This document shows, piece after piece, positions 42,150 to 50,545 of a DNA stretch of 64,000 nt (position 1 is the first letter of the stretch; every line of letters begins with the position of its first letter). The notes under the pieces were generated by a model. That model did not search any database. It was not told the DNA's origin and worked only from the letters and a program-made list of their open reading frames with translations. Location of the stretch: assembly GCA_965646165.1 (NCBI GenBank), contig CBFFYP010000005.1:25598-89597 (forward strand). Direction: 5' to 3'. The position numbers and the translations under genes were made by a program. This DNA comes from MGBC114844 sp910585855 (GTDB lineage: Bacteria > Bacillota > Clostridia > Lachnospirales > Lachnospiraceae).

Positions 42150-43370
42150 ATGGATATGAATACATTAAATATAGAAGAGATCGTAAAGCAGGTTCTCCAA
42201 GGGATGAAAGGAGAAGTTCCTGCAGCGTCAGCAGCACAGACTGCCGCACCAGTGCAGAAAGCCGTTCCAAAGACAGCAAAAGTGGCAATGCTGACCGGGT
42301 TAGAAAAGATTGAATTAAAAGAATATCCGATTCCAGAGATTGGGGACGGAGATATTTTGGTAAAAGTAGAGGGATGCGGAATCTGCGGGACAGATGCGCA
42401 TGAATATAAAAGAGATCCGTTTGGATTGATTCCGGTGGTATTAGGACATGAGGGAACGGGAGAAATCGTAAAGATTGGAAAAAATGTAAAAAAAGACAGT
42501 GCAGGAAAAGACTTAAAATTAGGGGATAAAGTAGTTACCTGTATGATTTTTAAGGATAATCCTGATATTACCATGTTTGATTTAAATAAGCAGAATGTAG
42601 GCGGGGCAGATGTCTACGGGCTGCTTCCAGATGATGAAAAGCATTTAAACGGCTGGTTTTCGGATTATATTGTGATTCGGGAGGGTTCTACTGTATTTAA
42701 TGTCAGCGATTTGGATCTGGATTCTAGAATCTTAATTGAGCCTTGTGCCGTATTGATTCATGCAGTGGAGCGGGCAAAGACGACCGGAATTTTACGGTTT
42801 AACAGCCGGGTTGTAGTGCAGGGATGCGGACCGATTGGTTTGATTTGTATCGCTGTACTGCGGACAATGGGAATTGAACATATTACTGCAGTAGACGGAG
42901 AACAGAAGAGATTGGATTTTGCTTTGCAGATGGGGGCTACCAAGACCGTAAATTTTAAAAATTTCCAAGGGATTGAAGCATTGGCAGGAGGAGTAAAAGA
43001 GAGTTTTGGCGGATATTTGGCAGACTTTGCATTTCAGTGTACCGGATCGCCGGTGGCACATGCCAATATCTATAAATTTATCCGAAACGGCGGCGGACTT
43101 TGTGAATTAGGCTTTTTCATCAATGGCGGAGATGCAACGATAAACCCTCATTTTGATATTTGCTCAAAAGAGATTACAACGGTGGGTTCTTGGGTTTATA
43201 CTTTAAGAGATTATGCGACTACGTTTGATTTTTTAAAGAGAGCAAAGGGAATCGGACTTCCGATGGAAAAGTTGATTACACATAAGTTTTCACTGGAAGA
43301 GATCAATGAAGGATTTCAGACGAATCTGAAGATGGAAGGATTAAAGATTGCCATTGTCAATGCAAAGTAA
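42150..43370 (+). CDS. Zinc-type alcohol dehydrogenase with encapsulation helix
   Basis: A 406-residue MDR dehydrogenase. NTLNIEEIVKQVLQGMKGE near the start is an encapsulation helix, followed by an Ala/Pro linker. GCGICGTDAHEYKRDPFGLI and VLGHEGTGEIV carry zinc-binding residues, and VVVQGCGPIGLICIAVLRTM is the NAD site (GxGxxG). It would reduce propionaldehyde to propanol and regenerate NAD+ inside the shell. The usual Pdu enzyme for this, PduQ, is iron-type; the zinc-type replacement is typical of GRM5 loci. Confidence 0.85.
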   Translation: MDMNTLNIEEIVKQVLQGMKGEVPAASAAQTAAPVQKAVPKTAKVAMLTGLEKIELKEYPIPEIGDGDILVKVEGCGICGTDAHEYKRDPFGLIPVVLGHEGTGEIVKIGKNVKKDSAGKDLKLGDKVVTCMIFKDNPDITMFDLNKQNVGGADVYGLLPDDEKHLNGWFSDYIVIREGSTVFNVSDLDLDSRILIEPCAVLIHAVERAKTTGILRFNSRVVVQGCGPIGLICIAVLRTMGIEHITAVDGEQKRLDFALQMGATKTVNFKNFQGIEALAGGVKESFGGYLADFAFQCTGSPVAHANIYKFIRNGGGLCELGFFINGGDATINPHFDICSKEITTVGSWVYTLRDYATTFDFLKRAKGIGLPMEKLITHKFSLEEINEGFQTNLKMEGLKIAIVNAK

Positions 43371-43419
43371 AAACAGAGAAAACAGGAAATAAAAAATGAT
43401 AAGCAGTACGGAGGCAGAT

Positions 43420-43734
43420 ATGACAAAAGCAGTAGGGATTATTGAGGTATACGGACTGGTTGCAGCGTTCGTAGCCGCAGATGCAGGCTGTAAGGCAGCC
43501 GATGTAACATTGGAAAACTTTGATAAGAACAAACCGGCAAATGCAGATTCGCTTCCGGTACCGCTTCTTGTAGTGGTAAAATTTCGTGGAGATGTTGCGG
43601 CGGTCAGGGCGGCAGTAGAAGCAGCGGACAAAGCGGCAAAAACGGTTTCCGGTGTGGTTTCAAAGCATATTATTCCACGCCCAGAAGAGGACACACAGAA
43701 GATGCTGAAGCTGAGCGGATTTGATAAAAGTTAG
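43420..43734 (+). CDS. BMC-H shell protein
   Basis: A 104-residue single BMC-domain protein: KAVGIIEVYGLVAAFVAADAG, then VVVKFRGDVAAVRAAVEAAD and VSKHIIPRPEE. The loop between the first helix and second strand is longer than in the PduA-like copies (LENFDKNKPANADSLPVPLL). ATG 43420 after CGGAGG; an in-frame ATG at 43396 is further from the site. Confidence 0.88.
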   Translation: MTKAVGIIEVYGLVAAFVAADAGCKAADVTLENFDKNKPANADSLPVPLLVVVKFRGDVAAVRAAVEAADKAAKTVSGVVSKHIIPRPEEDTQKMLKLSGFDKS

Positions 43735-43840
43735 AGTAAAACAGATAAGATTGTAAGAAAAAAAGCTAGGAAAAACAGAGAACATGCGTTATAATCAGTA
43801 AGGCAGAAATGATGGAAAAAGGATTCAGGAGGAAAAAAGA

Positions 43841-44119
43841 ATGGCACAGGAAGCATTGGGAATGGTAGAAACAAGAGGTTTAGTAGCAGCGATTGAAGCA
43901 GCAGATGCTATGGTAAAGGCAGCAGAAGTAACTTTAATCGGTACAGAAAAGATTGGTTCTGGACTGGTTAGTGTAATGGTTCGGGGAGATGTAGGAGCAG
44001 TAAAAGCAGCAACAGAAGTAGGAGGAAATGCAGCAAGCCGGTTGGGAGAATTAGTTGCAGTACATGTTATTCCAAGACCGCATACGGACGTAGAAAAGAT
44101 TCTTCCTAAGATTAAATAA
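43841..44119 (+). CDS. BMC-H shell protein, PduA/PduJ type
   Basis: A 92-residue hexamer subunit: EALGMVETRGLVAAIEAADA, KIGSGLVSVMVRGDVGAVKA and HVIPRPHTDVEKILP, nearly the canonical PduA/PduJ sequence. The pore loop KIGSG lies at the hexamer centre. It is nearly the same protein as 44514-44792, a tandem duplication with a third BMC gene in between. RBS AGGAGG. Confidence 0.92.
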   Translation: MAQEALGMVETRGLVAAIEAADAMVKAAEVTLIGTEKIGSGLVSVMVRGDVGAVKAATEVGGNAASRLGELVAVHVIPRPHTDVEKILPKIK

Positions 44120-44155
44120 TAAGATGTGCATAGAATTAAAGAGGAGCAGGTGCAG

Positions 44156-44494
44156 ATGAAGTCTTTAGGATTGATAGAAATTCCGAGTGTAGCCGCTGCC
44201 GTTACCGCTTTGGATACTATGTGCAAAACGGCGGATGTGGAGTTTGTGACATGGGAGAGAAAACTTGGGGGACGTCTGGTAACTGTAGTGGTGCAGGGAG
44301 ATGTATCTGCGGTTACTCAGGCGGTGGAGAGTGCAGTAGAAAAGGCACTGTTAAAACCAGCGGCATATGCAGTGATTGCAAATCCGCATGAGGAAGTATG
44401 GCGCATGGTGGAGATTAGTGCAAGCCGTATGAAGCGGAAATTAGAAGAAACAGAAAAGAAAGCAGCAGACAGTATTGCAGTCAAGGAGTGTTAA
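44156..44494 (+). CDS. BMC-H shell protein with C-terminal extension
   Basis: A 112-residue BMC protein (KSLGLIEIPSVAAAVTALDT, GRLVTVVVQGDVSAVTQAVE, AYAVIANPHEEVW) with a charged helical tail (RMKRKLEETEKKAADSIAVK). Tailed shell proteins such as PduK bind extra partners; here there is no cysteine cluster. ATG 44156 follows GAGGAGCAGG. Confidence 0.85.
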   Translation: MKSLGLIEIPSVAAAVTALDTMCKTADVEFVTWERKLGGRLVTVVVQGDVSAVTQAVESAVEKALLKPAAYAVIANPHEEVWRMVEISASRMKRKLEETEKKAADSIAVKEC

Positions 44495-44513
44495 GGATTA
44501 AGGAGGTTGTATT

Positions 44514-44792
44514 ATGGCACAGGAAGCATTAGGAATGATAGAAACAAGAGGTTTGGTAGCAGCGATTGAAGCAGCAGATTCTATGTTAAAAGCGGCAAAT
44601 GTAGAGTTGATTGGAACAGAAAAAATTGGTTCTGGACTGGTAAGCGTAATGGTACGTGGGGATGTAGGTGCAGTTCAGGCAGCGGTAGAAGCTGGTTCTG
44701 CAAATGCAGCACATCTTGGAGAAGTAGTGGCAAGACATGTCATTCCACGTCCGCATACTGATGTAGAGAAGATTCTTCCGGCTTTGAAATAA
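44514..44792 (+). CDS. BMC-H shell protein, PduA/PduJ type, second copy
   Basis: A 92-residue hexamer subunit, same length as the 43841 copy and differing at about 15 positions (EALGMIETRGLVAAIEAADS, KIGSGLVSVMVRGDVGAVQA, EVVARHVIPRPHTDVEKILP). Probably the major facet protein. AAGGAGG before the ATG. Confidence 0.92.
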   Translation: MAQEALGMIETRGLVAAIEAADSMLKAANVELIGTEKIGSGLVSVMVRGDVGAVQAAVEAGSANAAHLGEVVARHVIPRPHTDVEKILPALK

Positions 44793-44918
44793 AGGGATTG
44801 AAGCATAGGCGGCAGGCTATATTTGCAGAGTATTTGATTGGGCAATGCAGTAAGAGGAAAGGATCTGCAGATAATATCAGCCTGCAGCAAAAGAGAAAAT
44901 AGAAAGCAGGTGGAATGG

Positions 44919-45560
44919 GTGGAAGAAAAGACAGTGGAATATATAGCGAAACTGGTTATGGAGGCAATGAACAGCAGGGGCTATCAAAGCAGTTATACCG
45001 TACCAGTAGGAGTATCTGCAAGACATGTACATCTGACACAGGAGCATGTAGAGCAGCTATTTGGAAAAGGGTATCAGCTTACAAAGAAAAAAGACCTAAT
45101 GGGAGGGCAGTTTGCCTCAAATGAACAGGTGACGATTGTAGGAACAAAATTGCGGGCGATTGAAAATGTTCGTATTTTAGGACCAGTTAGAAATAGTTCC
45201 CAAGTAGAAGTATCACAGACAGATGCAGTAAAATTAGGAGTAGCAGCACCGATTCGGGAGTCTGGAAAGATCAAGGGCTCAGCAGCGATTGCAGTAGTAG
45301 GTCCAAAAGGAGCGATTTATCTGGAGGAAGGCTGTATTGTAGCAAAGCGTCATATCCATATGAGTCCAAAGGATGCACAGGAAGCTGGAGTAAAGGATGG
45401 AGAGATTGTATCGGTTGAATTTGCCAATGAAAGAGGAACGATTTTCAATAATGTACAGATTCGGGTAGATGACAGTTTTACTTTGGAAATGCATATTGAT
45501 ACAGATGAAGCAAATGCCTCTCAGATTCGAACCGGAGATGTCGGAATTTTGATCAAATAG
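44919..45560 (+). CDS. pduL: PduL phosphotransacylase
   Basis: A 213-residue PduL. TVEYIAKLVMEAMNSRGY at the N-terminus is an encapsulation helix; VPVGVSARHVHLTQEHVEQL and VAKRHIHMSPKDAQEAGVKD hold the paired His motifs that bind two zinc ions. It converts propionyl-CoA and phosphate to propionyl-phosphate and frees CoA inside the shell. GTG 44919 has AAAGCAGG at the right distance; GTG 44910 is possible. The longer open frame upstream is not supported. Confidence 0.9.
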   Translation: MEEKTVEYIAKLVMEAMNSRGYQSSYTVPVGVSARHVHLTQEHVEQLFGKGYQLTKKKDLMGGQFASNEQVTIVGTKLRAIENVRILGPVRNSSQVEVSQTDAVKLGVAAPIRESGKIKGSAAIAVVGPKGAIYLEEGCIVAKRHIHMSPKDAQEAGVKDGEIVSVEFANERGTIFNNVQIRVDDSFTLEMHIDTDEANASQIRTGDVGILIK

Positions 45561-45651
45561 AGAAAAATCGGGCTGTGGCGGGTAGATAGGGGAATCCTAT
45601 GCCCGCTCGGCGTGTCTTAAGTCAACGATGAAAAAGGAAAAGCGAGTAAAT

Positions 45652-45915
45652 ATGATAGTAGGAAAAGTAGTGGGAAGTGTGATTGCAACAAGAAAAAATG
45701 AAAATTTAGTCGGCAGTAAATTTTTAATTGTAGAACCTTTGGATTCGATGAAGAGTGAAAAAGGACGGATTGTTGCAGTTGATCATGTCGGTGCTGGAAT
45801 CGGTGAAATGGTATTGATTGCCTGTGGAAGTGCAGCAAGAATTGGCTGCGGGCTGGAACATTCGCCGATTGATGCAGCGATTGTCGGAATTGTAGATAAT
45901 GGAATCGGATTGTAA
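45652..45915 (+). CDS. BMC-P vertex protein, EutN/PduN type
   Basis: An 87-residue EutN/CcmL protein: MIVGKVVGSVIATRKNENLV, then KFLIVEPLD, IVAVDHVGAGIGEMVLIACG and IDAAIVGIVD. Pentamers close the shell corners. ATG 45652 gives the family's standard first residues; the frame also opens at ATG 45628. Confidence 0.9.
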   Translation: MIVGKVVGSVIATRKNENLVGSKFLIVEPLDSMKSEKGRIVAVDHVGAGIGEMVLIACGSAARIGCGLEHSPIDAAIVGIVDNGIGL

Positions 45916-45944
45916 CAATAATACATACGAAAATGAGGAAAAAA

Positions 45945-47273
45945 ATGAATTTGACAGAGTTAAGTGCAATAATGCGTGAAAACGGTATTGTTGGCGCAGG
46001 GGGTGCTGGGTTTCCGTCTTATGCAAAGTTAAATACAAAGGCAGATACCATTATATTAAACTGCGCAGAGTGTGAGCCGCTTTTAAAACTTCATAGGCAG
46101 GTATTGGAAAAATATGCATTTGAAATTATTCGGACATTGGATCAGATAGCAGATATAATAGGAGCAAAGCAGATTATTATTGCAGTAAAAGAAAGTTATC
46201 GGGCAGCAGTAGAAGCAGTTTCGGCAAATTTAGACTCTTTTTCAAAAGTAAGAATCGGAATTTTGCCTGAAATCTATCCGGCAGGAGATGAGGTAATCAC
46301 TATCTATGAAACAACAAAACGAGTTGTTCCGCCCGGCGGACTGCCGATAGAAGTAGGGGTAATTGTCTATAATGTAGAAACGATTTATCGTGTCTATCGT
46401 GCGGTTTGGAACGCACAGCCTGTTACCGAAAAATATATTACGGTTGCGGGAGAAGTGAGAAATCCGGTTACATTAAGAGCCCCTCTTGGTATCACATATC
46501 AGGAATTAGTCGAATATGCAGGCGGTGCAACGGTAGAAGATCCGGTATTGATTGGCGGCGGACCAATGACAGGAAGGATTGTGCAGGGCTACGATACAGT
46601 AACAAAGACCAGCAATGCCGTTTTGGTTATGCCAAAACATGCATGGATTGTATTAAAGCGAACCAGCAATGCAAGAATCGATATGAAGCGGGCAATGGCG
46701 GCATGTTGTCAGTGCCGGATGTGTACCGATCTCTGTCCACGTCATCTGTTGGGACATCCGATTGAACCTCATAAATTTATGCGTTCTGCAACAAGCGGGA
46801 TTACAAAAGACGTATCCCCTTATATCAATACCATGTTTTGTTCTCAGTGCGGATTGTGTGAAATGTATTCCTGTATGCAGAGTTTATCTCCACGTACTTT
46901 AATCGGAGAGTGCAAAGCCGGACTTCGGAAAAACGGCGTGCCGATTCCAAAGGGAGTACCAGCAAAGGAGGTCAGTTTGGAACGGGATTACAGACGAGTT
47001 CCTATGGAACGGCTGATTGCCCGGCTTGGACTTACTAAATATAATGTTCCTGCACCGCTGAAGGATGAACTGTTAGAGCCTAAAAAAGTAAAGATTTTGC
47101 TGACACAGCATATCGGTGCTTTGGCAAAAGCGGTTGTTCAGGTTGGGGATATTGTAAAAGCAGGACAGGTAATCGGTACAGTAAATGCAGATCAACTGGG
47201 AGTAAATACACATGCATCGATTGACGGAATCGTGGCAGATGTCAATGAAAAGTTTGTGACAATCAAAAGATAG
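45945..47273 (+). CDS. pduS: PduS-like flavin and iron-sulfur protein
   Basis: A 442-residue RnfC-like protein: GIVGAGGAGFPSYAKL with the Gly-rich flavin/NADH loop, LNCAECEPLLKLHRQVLEKY, two cluster motifs CCQCRMCTDLCP and CSQCGLCEMYSC, and a C-terminal biotinyl-like domain (GALAKAVVQVGDIVKAGQVI). In Pdu systems PduS passes electrons to cobalamin. Here the dehydratase is B12-free, so it may carry electrons across the shell for NADH recycling or radical activation. ATG 45945 follows GAGGAAAA. Confidence 0.88.
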   Translation: MNLTELSAIMRENGIVGAGGAGFPSYAKLNTKADTIILNCAECEPLLKLHRQVLEKYAFEIIRTLDQIADIIGAKQIIIAVKESYRAAVEAVSANLDSFSKVRIGILPEIYPAGDEVITIYETTKRVVPPGGLPIEVGVIVYNVETIYRVYRAVWNAQPVTEKYITVAGEVRNPVTLRAPLGITYQELVEYAGGATVEDPVLIGGGPMTGRIVQGYDTVTKTSNAVLVMPKHAWIVLKRTSNARIDMKRAMAACCQCRMCTDLCPRHLLGHPIEPHKFMRSATSGITKDVSPYINTMFCSQCGLCEMYSCMQSLSPRTLIGECKAGLRKNGVPIPKGVPAKEVSLERDYRRVPMERLIARLGLTKYNVPAPLKDELLEPKKVKILLTQHIGALAKAVVQVGDIVKAGQVIGTVNADQLGVNTHASIDGIVADVNEKFVTIKR

Positions 47274-47297
47274 TGCGGCAGGAAGGAAAATAGGGCG

Positions 47298-47846
47298 ATG
47301 AGTAGAGCGATTGGAATGGTGGAATATAAGACAGTATCGACCGGGATACAGGCGGCAGATTTGATGCTGAAAACGGCAGACGTAGAAATTTTAGAAGCGC
47401 AGGTAGTCTGCCCCGGAAAATATATTGTATTAATTACTGGTGATTTAAGTGCAGTAAATGCTTCTGTTGAGGCTTCAAAAACACAATATCCGCAGCAGAT
47501 GATTGATTCATTTGTGCTTGGAAATCCTCATGAATCTATTTTTTCTGCTATTTATGGAGCATCTGAGATTGAGGAAGTAAAGGCACTTGGAGTTTTGGAA
47601 ACTTTTTCTGCTGCTTCTATTATTGTAGCAGCAGATGCAGCGGCAAAGACCTCTTTGGTAGAGTTAATTGAACTTCGGATTGCAAAAGGAATGTGCGGAA
47701 AATCCTATATGCTTCTTACCGGGGATGTGGCAGCAGTGGAGGCAGCGATAGAACGGGGGAAGGAAGAGGCAGGCAAAAGCGGAATGTTTTTAGAATCTTC
47801 TGTGATTGCCGGACCAGATAAGCGGATATGGGATGCGATCCTTTAG
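47298..47846 (+). CDS. BMC-T tandem shell protein, PduT type
   Basis: A 182-residue protein with two BMC domains: RAIGMVEYKTVSTGIQAADL and KYIVLITGDLSAVNASVEAS in the first, KALGVLETFSAASIIVAADA and SYMLLTGDVAAVEAAIERGK in the second. PduT trimers carry a central iron-sulfur cluster bound by a Cys; MCGKSYM near residue 134 of the second domain is the matching place. Being next to PduS fits electron transfer through the shell. Confidence 0.88.
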   Translation: MSRAIGMVEYKTVSTGIQAADLMLKTADVEILEAQVVCPGKYIVLITGDLSAVNASVEASKTQYPQQMIDSFVLGNPHESIFSAIYGASEIEEVKALGVLETFSAASIIVAADAAAKTSLVELIELRIAKGMCGKSYMLLTGDVAAVEAAIERGKEEAGKSGMFLESSVIAGPDKRIWDAIL

Positions 47847-47855
47847 GAAGGCAGG

Positions 47856-48626
47856 GTGGATAAAGGGATGCTGGCGATTGAAAGACGAAATGAAATTTTG
47901 GCAAAACTTCAGGAAGAAAAGAAAGTGGTAGTAAGTGATTTAAGCCAGTTTTATCAGGTAACAGAAGAAACGATTCGGCGGGATTTGGAAAAGCTGGAAA
48001 AAGAGGGACTGGCAAAGAAAACATATGGCGGTGCTGTTTTAAATGAAAGTTTTAATATTGATTTGCCTTATACAGTAAGGAAAAAGGCAAATGTAATAGG
48101 AAAACAAAGGATCGCTGAAAAAGTTGGTGAGATGATTTCGGATGGAGATCATATTATATTGGATGCCAGCTCTACGGCTTTATTTGTTGCAAAACAGATT
48201 AAAGATAAAAAGAATCTTACGATTATTACCAATTCAGTTGAGATATTGCTGGAACTGTCAGATCGCAGTGGGTGGAAGATTCTTTCTACCGGGGGGCGGT
48301 TAAAAGAGGGTGGACTGGCTTTGGTTGGGTATCAGGCAGAGCGGATGATTAGTACATTTCATGTGGATTTGGCGGTGTTTTCCTGTAAAGGGATCGATTT
48401 GGAGCATGGTGTGACGGATGCCAATGAAAGTGATGCACAGATTAAACGGATGATTTGTAAGGCGGCGAAAAAGAAGATTTTGGCAGCGGATTCTTCGAAG
48501 TTTGATCGGATTTCTTTTACAGAGGTTTGTGAATTGGGGGATGTGGATTTGGTTGTTACTGATGCAGAGCCGGATGAGAAGTGGAAACAGGCTTTTTTGG
48601 CGGATCAGGTGGAGATTATTTTTTAG
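47856..48626 (+). CDS. DeoR-family transcription regulator
   Basis: A 256-residue DeoR/GlpR regulator. AIERRNEILAKLQEEKKVVV and TEETIRRDLEKLEKEGLAKK form the N-terminal HTH; DHIILDASSTALFVAKQI and ITNSVEILLEL belong to the sugar-phosphate binding domain. It closes the microcompartment operon and probably senses fuculose/rhamnulose-phosphate or a related intermediate. GTG 47856 or ATG 47868 may be the start. Confidence 0.88.
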   Translation: MDKGMLAIERRNEILAKLQEEKKVVVSDLSQFYQVTEETIRRDLEKLEKEGLAKKTYGGAVLNESFNIDLPYTVRKKANVIGKQRIAEKVGEMISDGDHIILDASSTALFVAKQIKDKKNLTIITNSVEILLELSDRSGWKILSTGGRLKEGGLALVGYQAERMISTFHVDLAVFSCKGIDLEHGVTDANESDAQIKRMICKAAKKKILAADSSKFDRISFTEVCELGDVDLVVTDAEPDEKWKQAFLADQVEIIF

Positions 48627-48629
48627 GGG

Positions 48630-48686
48630 AGGGGACGCCGAAAGTATTGTTTGTGTAAGTTTATCTTTATTTTGGCGTCCTCTTTT
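48630..48686 (+). terminator. Rho-independent terminator after BMC operon
   Basis: AGGGGACGCC and GGCGTCCTCT pair (9 of 10) around an AT-rich loop, followed by TTTT. The GGACGC foot is the same as that of the long hairpin repeats in this window, so it may be a small relative. It also lies at the 3' end of the converging XRE gene. Confidence 0.65.
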
Positions 48687-48702
48687 GGCGTTCTTAAAAA
48701 GA

Positions 48703-49218
48703 TTAAAAACGTTTGTTTGGCCAGTTGATTTTCCATTCGAAGTATTCTGCTTCTGAAATTTCGTTGGATTTTAGTTGTTTTTTACGTAATACCCATTCTT
48801 TTAAAAAGCGATTGATGGAGTCGTGGTCAATCCATAAGCCAATCGGGTTTTGAGTGATTGGGGTTTCTGTATTGTATGGAAGGATGGCTGCTTTTTCTAA
48901 AGGAGCAGACGTATGTTCTGGGTTTTCTTCTAATTCAAATAAATGGAAAACGTTTTTGTTTTCTTCCTCCAGCCAGAGAAATGCAATGCAGATTTCTTCT
49001 GGACAGCCCGGTGTAAGACCAGTAAGATGTACATGGTTAAAGTTTAGTACAGAGGCAATTTTTACTAGTGTTTCTTTTCTTGGGCTTCGGTAGCCGGATT
49101 CATATTGAGCAACACGAACATCGGCGTTTCTTTCTTCATAGCCTAATTTCAGACCTAAATCTCGTTGGGTTAAACCACGGAAGACTCTGACTCTTTTTAT
49201 TTTTTCACCTGTAGTCAT
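48703..49218 (-). CDS. XRE-family transcription regulator
   Basis: A 171-residue protein with an N-terminal XRE HTH: GEKIKRVRVFRGLTQRDLGL, AQYESGYRSPRKETLVKIAS. The rest is unrecognised (ICIAFLWLEEENKNVFHLFE, IGLWIDHDSINRFLKEWVLR). AGAAAGGATATTAT precedes ATG 49218. It faces the DeoR gene tail to tail. The gap 49219-49447 has probable promoter sequence only. Confidence 0.8.
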   Translation of the reverse strand: MTTGEKIKRVRVFRGLTQRDLGLKLGYEERNADVRVAQYESGYRSPRKETLVKIASVLNFNHVHLTGLTPGCPEEICIAFLWLEEENKNVFHLFELEENPEHTSAPLEKAAILPYNTETPITQNPIGLWIDHDSINRFLKEWVLRKKQLKSNEISEAEYFEWKINWPNKRF

Positions 49219-49447
49219 AATAATATCCTTTCTAACGTGATGGAAAAGAAAATAGATTTTGTTTTTTCTTTTTCCGAGTTGAAAAATTGATATTTTTAGT
49301 TTACCATAATTTTGCTAATACGGCAATGAAAACTTATCTGAAATGCTAAATTTTTTATACCAATAGTTTGGTTGAGGATTTGAGAAAAGGGAAACTTCAA
49401 TAAGTCTTTTGGAATGGGAGAATGGCGGGAGGATGTTGGAGGATATT

Positions 49448-49860
49448 AGAGGACGCCAGATTCGAAAACGGTGGGCATCCTGCTGTTCCGGTTTCCAAAA
49501 AGCAAGAAGTTCTAAGACTTCTGCCTTTTCTTTGAACCAACCAGACAGACCGGGGCGCAATTCGCCCTCATGACAGGCGAAATGTAATGGGTGTAAGGAA
49601 GGATTTTGCTAACCATAAGATAGCCGCTTTCCTATTATCCGGGCTAAACACGCCCCTTTTTTTTCACACCCTGCATGGAAGCAGGATGTGAAAAAAATCT
49701 TAGGTTTTCGAGCAGAAATCTAAGAACTTCTAACTTTTTTCCAAAGTCACTGCAGTCTGCCCACCGTTTTCGAATCTGGCTGTTTCTTGATCCCGGAACA
49801 AAAAAAGAACGAACAGGAGCAAACCGCCTCTGCGTCCGGTGAAAGCCAATCATTTCTGAC
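49448..49860. repeat. Long hairpin repeat, family B copy 2
   Basis: About 345 bp of paired element plus a flank. The ends pair (CCAGATTCGAAAACGGTGGG with CCCACCGTTTTCGAATCTGG), different in sequence from copy 1 but again complementary. Shared inner blocks: CTGCTGTTCCGGTTTCCAAA, GGGGCGCAATTCGCCCTCAT, GGGCTAAACACGCCCC and the ACCCTGCATGGAAGCAGG hairpin. The flank GTCCGGTGAAAGCCAAT is also at the edge of the 38868 copy. Confidence 0.8.
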
Positions 49861-49969
49861 AGCTTATCCAAAAGCCTAATTAAAAAAGAGAAATTTTTTG
49901 ATTGATTTTAGTGAAATAGGAGTTTACAATATAAGGAAAGAGATTTTGTTTGGGAAGGGAGAGTGTAGT

Positions 49970-50449
49970 ATGAAACAGATTATTTGTTTTCATAATCCAG
50001 AAGAAAGTAATGGGTTTTTGAGTAATTGGTATTTGTCTGAATTTGATATAGATGGGAAGAAATTTTCTTCTATGGAACAATATATGATGTATAAAAAGGC
50101 AGAGTTATTTCAGGATTGGGAAGCTGCAGAAAAAATTTTGGCTACGGATCAAGTGGGGAAAATTAAAATGTTGGGGCGTTCTGTTCGAAATTATGAGGAT
50201 ACGATTTGGAATGGAGTGCGCCAGATTGTGGTGTATGAAGGGCTTTTGGCTAAGTTTGGGCAAAATGAAGAGTTAAGAAGGCTGCTTTTGGATACGGGAG
50301 ATGCTGTTTTGGCGGAGTGTGCTGTGCAGGATTGTATATGGGGAATTGGGTTTTCTATGAAAGATAAAAGGCGTTTTGTGGTTGAGGAGTGGAAAGGGCA
50401 GAATCTTTTGGGATATACATTGATGAAAGTGCGAGAGAGGGTAGGATAA
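49970..50449 (+). CDS. NADAR-domain protein (YbiA-like)
   Basis: A 159-residue NADAR protein: GFLSNWYLSEFDIDGKKFSS, MEQYMMYKKAELFQD, IKMLGRSVRNYEDTIWNGVR and ECAVQDCIWGIGFSM. The family handles ADP-ribose-like groups: some members remove ADP-ribose from DNA bases or act on riboflavin intermediates, and some act in phage defence. Role here unknown. ATG 49970 after GGGAAGGGAG. Separate promoter likely; not in an operon. Confidence 0.85.
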   Translation: MKQIICFHNPEESNGFLSNWYLSEFDIDGKKFSSMEQYMMYKKAELFQDWEAAEKILATDQVGKIKMLGRSVRNYEDTIWNGVRQIVVYEGLLAKFGQNEELRRLLLDTGDAVLAECAVQDCIWGIGFSMKDKRRFVVEEWKGQNLLGYTLMKVRERVG

Positions 50450-50545
50450 TTGTTTTTAGAGAAGTGAGCGGATATATTTTAGAATTTTGTGTATAATAGG
50501 AGATATAAGCGGAAAAAAATATTTTACATATAAAGGAGGGTTTTT

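Noticed and set aside
45945..47273. Taking PduS as evidence for a B12-dependent pathway
   Set aside because: The dehydratase is a glycyl radical enzyme and neither diol dehydratase subunits nor the PduO adenosyltransferase domain is present.
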